DNA of 11,274 nucleotides from Gammaproteobacteria bacterium (GTDB lineage Bacteria; Pseudomonadota; Gammaproteobacteria; Poriferisulfidales; Poriferisulfidaceae): the NCBI GenBank assembly GCA_007571105.1, contig RKRZ01000055.1:1-11274 (forward strand), in the 5' to 3' direction. The position numbers and the translations under genes are program-made. Below are positions 6,740-11,274 of the stretch, one piece after another. The notes beneath the pieces were generated by a model. That model was not told the origin of the DNA and ran no database searches. It saw nothing but the letters and a program-made list of their open reading frames with translations. Positions within the stretch are counted from its first letter, which is position 1. Each line of letters starts with the position of its first letter.

Positions 6740-8041
6740 TCAGGCGCGGCGATCTTCTGCGACGGTCTCTTCGTAGATCAGGTACGGCTCCTTCTCGCCC
6801 TCAATCACGGATTCGTCAATCACCACCTTGATCACTCCTTCGAAAGACGGCAGGTCGTACATGGTCTCAAGCAGCACATTCTCCAGGATCGTGCGCAGGC
6901 CGCGAGCGCCGGTCTGGCGCTCTTTTGCGGCGTGGGCAATGGCGCGCAAAGCCTCACCGCGAAATTCCAATTTCACCTGCTCCATGCCGAACAGCTTCTT
7001 GTACTGGCGCACCAGTGAATTCTTGGGCTCACTCAGCACCCGCACCAGCATCTCTTCATCCAGCTCCTCGAGCACGGCCACCATCGGCAGGCGCCCGACG
7101 AATTCCGGGATCAAGCCATACTGAATCAAATCCTGGGGCTGTGTCTCCAACAAGACTTCCTTCATCTGCTTCGTCTCCAGACTGTAAATGTCTGCGCCGA
7201 AGCCAATGCCGCTCTTTTCGGTGCGCGCGCGGATGATCTTGTCCAATCCTGCAAACGCCCCGCCGCAGACGAACAAAATGTTGCTGGTGTCGACCTGCAG
7301 GAACTCCTGCTGCGGATGCTTGCGGCCGCCTTGCGGCGGCACCGAGGCAATCGTGCCTTCGATCAACTTCAGCAGCGCCTGCTGGACCCCTTCGCCGGAT
7401 ACGTCTCGCGTAATGGACGGATTGTCAGACTTGCGGGAAATCTTGTCGATCTCATCAATGTACACAATGCCCTTTTGCGCACTCTGGACGTCGTAGTCGC
7501 ACTTCTGCAGCAGCTTCTGGATGATGTTCTCGACATCTTCCCCGACATAGCCGGCCTCGGTCAGGGTCGTCGCATCAGCAATCGTGAAGGGCACATTGAG
7601 ACGCCGCGCCAACGTCTCGGCAAGCAGAGTCTTGCCGGAGCCTGTCGGGCCGATCAGCAAGATGTTGCTCTTGGCCAGTTCCACATCGGCCTCGTCGTCG
7701 TCGCCTGACGCGCTTTGATCCGGGCCGTGCAACCCCAAACGCTTGTAATGGTTGTAGACCGCCACCGACAATACTTTTTTGGCCTGCTCCTGACCCACCA
7801 CGTGCTCTTCCAGCGACTGGTAAATATCCTCCGGAATCGGCAAGCTGTCATCGCGCTGTTCCGGATCTTCCTCCAGCGCCAACTCCTCGCACATGATGTC
7901 GTTGCACACCTGCACGCATTCATCGCAGATGTAGACCTTCGGACCGGCAATCATCCGCTTCACTTCGCTCTGGCTCTTGTGACAGAACGAGCAGCGCCGC
8001 AAATCTTTTGGCGTGTCAGCGTCGTCTTTATCTTTTGCCAT
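6740..8041 (-). CDS. clpX: ATP-dependent Clp protease, unfoldase subunit ClpX
   Basis: A 433-residue AAA+ unfoldase that recognises tagged substrates, unfolds them and threads them into ClpP. The N-terminal zinc-binding domain has four cysteines (C17, C20, C39, C42). The AAA+ part shows Walker A GPTGSGKT (131-138), pore loop GYVGED (164-169), Walker B IVYIDEID (192-199), the RKH loop (240-242), the IGF ClpP-docking tripeptide (279-281), arginine finger R317 and sensor-2 Arg in GARG (R380). All functional elements are intact. An acidic stretch SGDDDEADVE (112-121) before Walker A is a variable insert. The ATG is preceded by GGAAGG six bases away. It starts 15 bases after the clpP stop, closer than in E. 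coli, where a separate promoter lies between them, so here clpP and clpX are probably one transcript. Confidence 0.98.
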   Translation of the reverse strand: MAKDKDDADTPKDLRRCSFCHKSQSEVKRMIAGPKVYICDECVQVCNDIMCEELALEEDPEQRDDSLPIPEDIYQSLEEHVVGQEQAKKVLSVAVYNHYKRLGLHGPDQSASGDDDEADVELAKSNILLIGPTGSGKTLLAETLARRLNVPFTIADATTLTEAGYVGEDVENIIQKLLQKCDYDVQSAQKGIVYIDEIDKISRKSDNPSITRDVSGEGVQQALLKLIEGTIASVPPQGGRKHPQQEFLQVDTSNILFVCGGAFAGLDKIIRARTEKSGIGFGADIYSLETKQMKEVLLETQPQDLIQYGLIPEFVGRLPMVAVLEELDEEMLVRVLSEPKNSLVRQYKKLFGMEQVKLEFRGEALRAIAHAAKERQTGARGLRTILENVLLETMYDLPSFEGVIKVVIDESVIEGEKEPYLIYEETVAEDRRA

Positions 8042-8056
8042 GGGGCACCTTCCGGC

Positions 8057-8671
8057 TTAATCGGATGACTTGAGGTCTGCGCGACTTTCCAACACCTGGT
8101 CGATGAGGCCGTACTCCTTCGCGCTGTCGCTACTCATGAAGTGGTCACGTTCCGTGTCCTCTCTGATTTTATCAACCTTTTGGCCCGTGTGTTGCGCCAG
8201 CACCTTATTAATCTCCTCACGAGCCCGCAAAACCTCACGCGCATGAATGTCCACATCGGTCGCCTGTCCTTCAAAACCGCCCAAAGGCTGGTGAATCATG
8301 ATGCGCGAGTGCGGCAGGGCAAAACGCTTGCCAGCCGCCCCTGCCGCCAGCAGCAGCGCACCCATGCTGGCCGCCTGGCCGACACACAGCGTGCTGATGT
8401 CCGGGCGACAGAACTGCATGGTGTCATAGATGGCAAGTCCGGCGCTGATCGAGCCGCCGGGAGAATTGATGTAGAGCGAGATTTCTTTGTCCGGATTCTC
8501 GGACTCCAGAAACAGGATTTGCGCCACCACCAGGTTTGCCACATGATCGTCGATGCCACCCACCAGAAACACCACCCGCTCCTTGAGCATGCGCGAATAA
8601 ATGTCGTAGGCGCGCTCTCCGCGAGCACTTTGCTCCACTACCATCGGGATGTATTGCGACTGGATATCCAT
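8057..8671 (-). CDS. clpP: ATP-dependent Clp protease, proteolytic subunit ClpP
   Basis: A 204-residue serine peptidase that forms the two-ring, 14-mer degradation chamber used by ClpX (and ClpA where present). The catalytic triad is Ser102 in GQAASMGALLL, His127 in MIHQPLGG and Asp176 in ERDHFMS. The NSPGGSI oxyanion/handle segment is at 69-75. A short N-terminal propeptide is expected to be removed by self-cleavage near residues 8-12 (YIPMVVEQ), as in other ClpP. The start ATG overlaps the tig stop codon (TAATG), and a strong AGGAGGG site inside the end of tig is 9 bases upstream. This favours translational coupling. No separate promoter was seen in the end of tig. Length and motifs match the E. 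coli protein closely. Confidence 0.98.
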   Translation of the reverse strand: MDIQSQYIPMVVEQSARGERAYDIYSRMLKERVVFLVGGIDDHVANLVVAQILFLESENPDKEISLYINSPGGSISAGLAIYDTMQFCRPDISTLCVGQAASMGALLLAAGAAGKRFALPHSRIMIHQPLGGFEGQATDVDIHAREVLRAREEINKVLAQHTGQKVDKIREDTERDHFMSSDSAKEYGLIDQVLESRADLKSSD

Positions 8672-9948
8672 TATTTTTGACCCTCCTGCAACTGTTCCAT
8701 GCTCAAAGTCTCTCGAGTAACCTCGGCGCGCTCCAAAACCCAGCGGATTAATGCCGTCCAGGTGGCCTCGCGCTCCAGATGATCGCGTGTCTGAGTGTCC
8801 CTTCGGATCTGTTCGCGACCGGCGTTCGGATCCCGAAACTGGGTGAGATAGGCATCCCGCGTCTTCGTTCGGTCTTCCTCACTCGGCTCTATGGCGCTCA
8901 AGTTTCGCAGCACCTGGTACACCGTGATGTGCTGCGCATCGTGCCGTGCGGCGGCGCGCAAAGGGTGTTCGCCCTCCGGGACCTGCTCCAGACCCGATTC
9001 GCGTGCACGGACTTCCAGACACCACTGTTCCAATGATACAGGGACAGCCAATGCCGATGAAGCCACCAAGCCATGCACAATCTGCTCCTCATGCCGCTTG
9101 CGCAATAATTCGGATCGGCGACTGTCCAGATGCCGACGCACGAGGGCGCGCAAATCATCCAGACTCGCACAATCAAACTTCTGCAAAAAGGCAGAATCCT
9201 CAAGGCTCGGCTCGACCGGCTCACGAACTTCCTTGATGCGCACACGGAATTGTCGCGATTGTCCTGAGAACGGGTGGGCTTCGCGCACCGGAAAATCAAT
9301 GCGGAACAGCTTTTCGTCGCCTGCGCGCATGCCCAATAACTCGGCATGCGCCTCTTCCAGGAAGGTGTCGGGTTTGACCACCAGAACCAGATCCTTGCTG
9401 TCATCGCTGAACTCCGCAACCTCTCCATCACCTTCCGCCATTTCGTACAGAAAACTGACCTGATCCCCGGATGCTAATGGGCGCTCTACCGGATTCCATT
9501 CAACATGGTGCTCCCGAAGTCTGTTCATTGCGAGTTCTTCATCCGACGCGGCAACCTCTACCTGCCACTCGGTCAGTTTGAGCGCCTTGATTTGTTCTTC
9601 GCTAATACTCGGGAAGACATCGAATTCGGCCCGATAGACGAAGGGGACATCCTCGCCAATCGAGTCCATGACGACTTTCGGGGTCACCACCGGGGCCAGT
9701 TGCTTCATCTGCAAGGCTTCCCTCAATGAGGAGTCGATGAGCTTCGAGGCAACCGTCTCATGGGCTTCCTGAAGGTGGCGCTGACGCACGATCTGCAGTG
9801 GCACGCGTCCGGGGCGAAAACCCTTGATGCGCAAGGTCTTGGACAAATGGCGCAGACGGGCGTCCAGCTGCTTCGCATACTGCTCCTGCGGCACCGTCAC
9901 TTTTAACGTGCGTGCCGTATTGCCGTTTTCCTCGAGGGTCACTTCCAT
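8671..9948 (-). CDS. tig: Trigger factor (ribosome-associated chaperone)
   Basis: A 425-residue cytoplasmic chaperone that binds the ribosomal exit tunnel and shelters nascent chains. The N-terminal ribosome-binding domain is clear, with the signature loop GFRPGRVP (43-50). Residues about 150-245 hold the FKBP-like PPIase domain, which is diverged: the usual GSGRMIPGFE-type segment is replaced by VVKPDTFLEEAHAELLGM, although GMRAGDEKLFRIDFP is kept. The C-terminal arms (about 247-425) are also poorly conserved but end in the familiar TRETLSMEQL. I chose the ATG at 9948, with AGGA 7 bases before it and MEVTLEENG fitting the family start. The frame runs open for 24 more codons, but those overlap the tRNA-Leu gene. 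The identity is secure; prolyl isomerase activity is doubtful. It shares a 1-base overlap with clpP and lies 23 bases after tRNA-Leu. Confidence 0.96.
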   Translation of the reverse strand: MEVTLEENGNTARTLKVTVPQEQYAKQLDARLRHLSKTLRIKGFRPGRVPLQIVRQRHLQEAHETVASKLIDSSLREALQMKQLAPVVTPKVVMDSIGEDVPFVYRAEFDVFPSISEEQIKALKLTEWQVEVAASDEELAMNRLREHHVEWNPVERPLASGDQVSFLYEMAEGDGEVAEFSDDSKDLVLVVKPDTFLEEAHAELLGMRAGDEKLFRIDFPVREAHPFSGQSRQFRVRIKEVREPVEPSLEDSAFLQKFDCASLDDLRALVRRHLDSRRSELLRKRHEEQIVHGLVASSALAVPVSLEQWCLEVRARESGLEQVPEGEHPLRAAARHDAQHITVYQVLRNLSAIEPSEEDRTKTRDAYLTQFRDPNAGREQIRRDTQTRDHLEREATWTALIRWVLERAEVTRETLSMEQLQEGQK

Positions 9949-9971
9949 CAGGGAATCCTGTGTCGGGGGTG

Positions 9972-10057
<86 letters not shown>

Positions 10058-10294
10058 TTTGCGCCAGCGCTCTGCAAGTTTGTGCCAAAGTGTCGTGAAA
10101 ATCCGATTTTTTGCCGCTTGCAGGAGTTCGAACGCCCGAAAATCACACCCGATCCATTATAACCGAGGCAAGCCAAGACCCTGAAAGCGCAACGAATTTT
10201 GCCATGCGTTTGCATATTGAAGCAGTGCGCACCCTCTCTTGTGTTAAAAGCAGGTATTATCATTTGACCGGCTCACTCTCTCTGTCCCGCACTC
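10058..10294. other. Divergent intergenic region, tRNA-Leu / CPBP gene
   Basis: 237 bases without a gene, holding the leftward promoter described separately. For the rightward gene, the best -10 candidate is TATTAT (10255-10260), without a credible -35 at normal spacing. The 30 bases before the rightward ATG are pyrimidine-rich (CTCACTCTCTCTGTCCC) and contain no Shine-Dalgarno-like purine run. Confidence 0.4.
10156..10161 (-). promoter_or_regulatory. -10 box of the tRNA-Leu-tig-clpP-clpX transcript
   Basis: A perfect TATAAT on the minus strand, about 98 bases upstream of the tRNA-Leu 5' end, is followed by the discriminator GGATCGGG. No convincing -35 box is found at 16-18 bp (TTTCAG sits at about 19). 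The leader before the tRNA contains a small AT-rich palindrome, AAAATCCGATTTT. This is the only candidate promoter seen for the four-gene unit. Confidence 0.55.
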
Positions 10295-11134
10295 ATGAGA
10301 AACTTTCTGCTCTACACCTTCCTACTGCTACTCGGACTTGCGCTCGGGTCGGTTTTGATGGGAGCGGCACACGTGGAACTGGACCTCACGCTGCCCCACC
10401 ATAAGTTCGTCAAGTACGGAGCCATGCTGACTGTGCTGGTGCTGATTGTGGGTTGGGCAATTCGCGACGGCATGGCGCGCAGCGCACTAGGGCTTCAGAC
10501 TGGAGAGGCCGCCACGCACATCCTTGCCGGATTCGGCACCACCCTGATTCTATTGCTGCCGTTGTGGCTGTTTTTGGTTTGGGTGGGCGCGCGAGATCCG
10601 GACTGGTGGCTGTGGAGCAATGAGCTGATTTATCGTGCAGGCATTTATTTGCTGATTGGATTTGCTGTCGCCACACTGGAAGAGTTGTATTTTCGAGGCC
10701 TGCTGCTATCGGACACGGGCAAGTTTTTCCTGATTCCCCTTGTTGGCTCCACGGTGCTGTATGCCCTTGTCCATTTCATCCGGCCCATCGGCGACGGCGC
10801 TTCGGCCGATCACTGGCTGGGCGGAGGCATTATGCTTTTAGATGCCGTGATGCGCTTGCCGCACACCGTGCTGATGGAACTCCCGCAATTGGGCCTGTTG
10901 CTGATGATCGGGCTTGGCTTGGGACTGTTGCGACTGCGCACTGGCAGCCTTGCGTTGTGCATTGGTGCACACGCCGCCATGGTATTCAGCCTGAAAATGT
11001 TGCAGAAATTCACCGATTCTGGTGATGCCATATTGCCGCTCATCGACAACAATTCGCGCGGCGGATGGGCCGGTGCGATCTGGCTGGCCATTTTGGTGCT
11101 CGCCGTGTTGCATCAGACCCGAAAACAGACCTGA
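10295..11134 (+). CDS. CPBP family (CAAX protease/bacteriocin-processing-like) intramembrane protein
   Basis: A 279-residue polytopic membrane protein. Hydrophobic segments are seen near residues 3-24, 43-58, 74-98, 113-128, 145-162, 198-212, 217-235 and 258-272. The family motif EExxxR is present as EELYFRG (E129, E130, R134), followed by H160 in LYALVHF, the second conserved His position. The third motif, usually HxxxN, appears as H226-AAMV, without the Asn. CPBP (Abi) proteins are glutamate-type intramembrane proteases; known members process prenylated proteins or have roles in bacteriocin immunity, and most bacterial ones have no known substrate. The ATG at 10295 is the only start before an in-frame TGA at 10265, but no Shine-Dalgarno is visible. 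The next Met (22) would remove the first membrane segment. It is divergent from the tig unit and has its own terminator, so it is probably monocistronic. Family assignment is good; function is unknown. Confidence 0.85.
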   Translation: MRNFLLYTFLLLLGLALGSVLMGAAHVELDLTLPHHKFVKYGAMLTVLVLIVGWAIRDGMARSALGLQTGEAATHILAGFGTTLILLLPLWLFLVWVGARDPDWWLWSNELIYRAGIYLLIGFAVATLEELYFRGLLLSDTGKFFLIPLVGSTVLYALVHFIRPIGDGASADHWLGGGIMLLDAVMRLPHTVLMELPQLGLLLMIGLGLGLLRLRTGSLALCIGAHAAMVFSLKMLQKFTDSGDAILPLIDNNSRGGWAGAIWLAILVLAVLHQTRKQT

Positions 11135-11155
11135 ATCGATCTCCCTAATAAGGGG

Positions 11156-11177
11156 GCGAATACCAAAATTCGCTTTT
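11156..11177 (+). terminator. Terminator after the CPBP gene
   Basis: GCGAAT and ATTCGC (11156-11161 with 11168-11173) form a 6-bp stem with a 6-base loop, followed at once by TTTT and begun 22 bases after the stop codon. G-T pairs could lengthen the stem by one or two. The stem is short and AT-containing, so it is a weak intrinsic terminator at best. Confidence 0.5.
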
Positions 11178-11199
11178 CAGGCACCCGATTTTTAAAAAG

Positions 11200-11208
11200 T
11201 TATCCACA
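11200..11208 (+). promoter_or_regulatory. Perfect DnaA-box sequence TTATCCACA
   Basis: An exact match to the high-affinity DnaA 9-mer lies in AT-rich non-coding DNA between two hairpins. No second clear box was seen in the 140 bases to the window edge, so this is a single site here. It could regulate a gene to the right, titrate DnaA, or be a chance match. Confidence 0.45.
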
Positions 11209-11244
11209 TATCCCCTTTGTAAGCTATTGAAATATAAGGCGGAA

Positions 11245-11270
11245 AAATGGTCGGAATTTGCCGACCATTT
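11245..11270. terminator. 10-bp perfect hairpin at the right edge
   Basis: AAATGGTCGG (11245-11254) and its exact complement CCGACCATTT (11261-11270) surround the loop AATTTG. The outer A-T pairs mean that either strand ends the stem in a short U run, as in bidirectional terminators. It may end the CPBP transcript or a convergent gene beyond the window. Confidence 0.6.
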
Positions 11271-11274
11271 ATTC

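Noticed and set aside
8036..8046. CCCCAT at the clpX start as a sigma-32 -10 element
   Set aside because: The sequence includes the clpX ATG itself and has no TTGAA-like element 13-17 bases upstream.

Overview
The window is an ordinary, conserved stretch of a gammaproteobacterial chromosome: the protein quality-control block tig-clpP-clpX-lon-hupB-ppiD, all on the minus strand, with three tRNA genes built into it. The gene order, the FabI-type enoyl reductase beside ppiD, the encoded tRNA CCA ends and the close match of ClpP, ClpX, Lon and HU to their gammaproteobacterial forms point to this class. The DNA looks moderately GC-rich. I cannot name the genus from sequence alone.

Layout from left to right. 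At 2-328 (+) is the 3' end of fabI, cut by the window edge. It converges, with 7 bases between stop codons, on a dicarboxylate/acidic amino acid:cation symporter gene (336-1592, -). ppiD (1623-3494, -) lies 30 bases upstream of that symporter. Then come a strong hairpin, tRNA-Asp(GUC), tRNA-Val(UAC), hupB (3750-4022), lon (4153-6585), clpX (6740-8041), clpP (8057-8671), tig (8671-9948) and tRNA-Leu(UAG) (9972-10057), all on the minus strand. A divergent gene at 10295-11134 (+) encodes a CPBP-family (CAAX-protease-like) membrane protein. The right end (11135-11274) is AT-rich, non-coding DNA with two hairpins and one perfect DnaA-box sequence.

Read in the direction of transcription, a promoter near 10156 appears to drive tRNA-Leu, tig, clpP and clpX as one tight unit. 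tig and clpP share a TAATG overlap, and clpP and clpX are 15 bases apart. lon has its own promoter in a 154-base gap, where a sigma-70 -10 box is nested inside a good sigma-32 (heat-shock) match. hupB has a promoter of related design and runs into the two tRNA genes with only 12 bases between. ppiD and the symporter form the distal pair.

Functionally, the genes follow a protein from the ribosome (trigger factor) through unfolding and degradation (ClpXP, Lon) to the periplasmic side of the inner membrane (PpiD), with the nucleoid protein HU in between. I found no mobile element, CRISPR array or undescribed defence-like system. The points worth a second look are regulatory and architectural: the dual lon promoter, tRNAs sharing transcripts with protein genes, the hairpin just upstream of ppiD, the linked transporter, a diverged trigger-factor PPIase domain, and the DnaA box at the right end.
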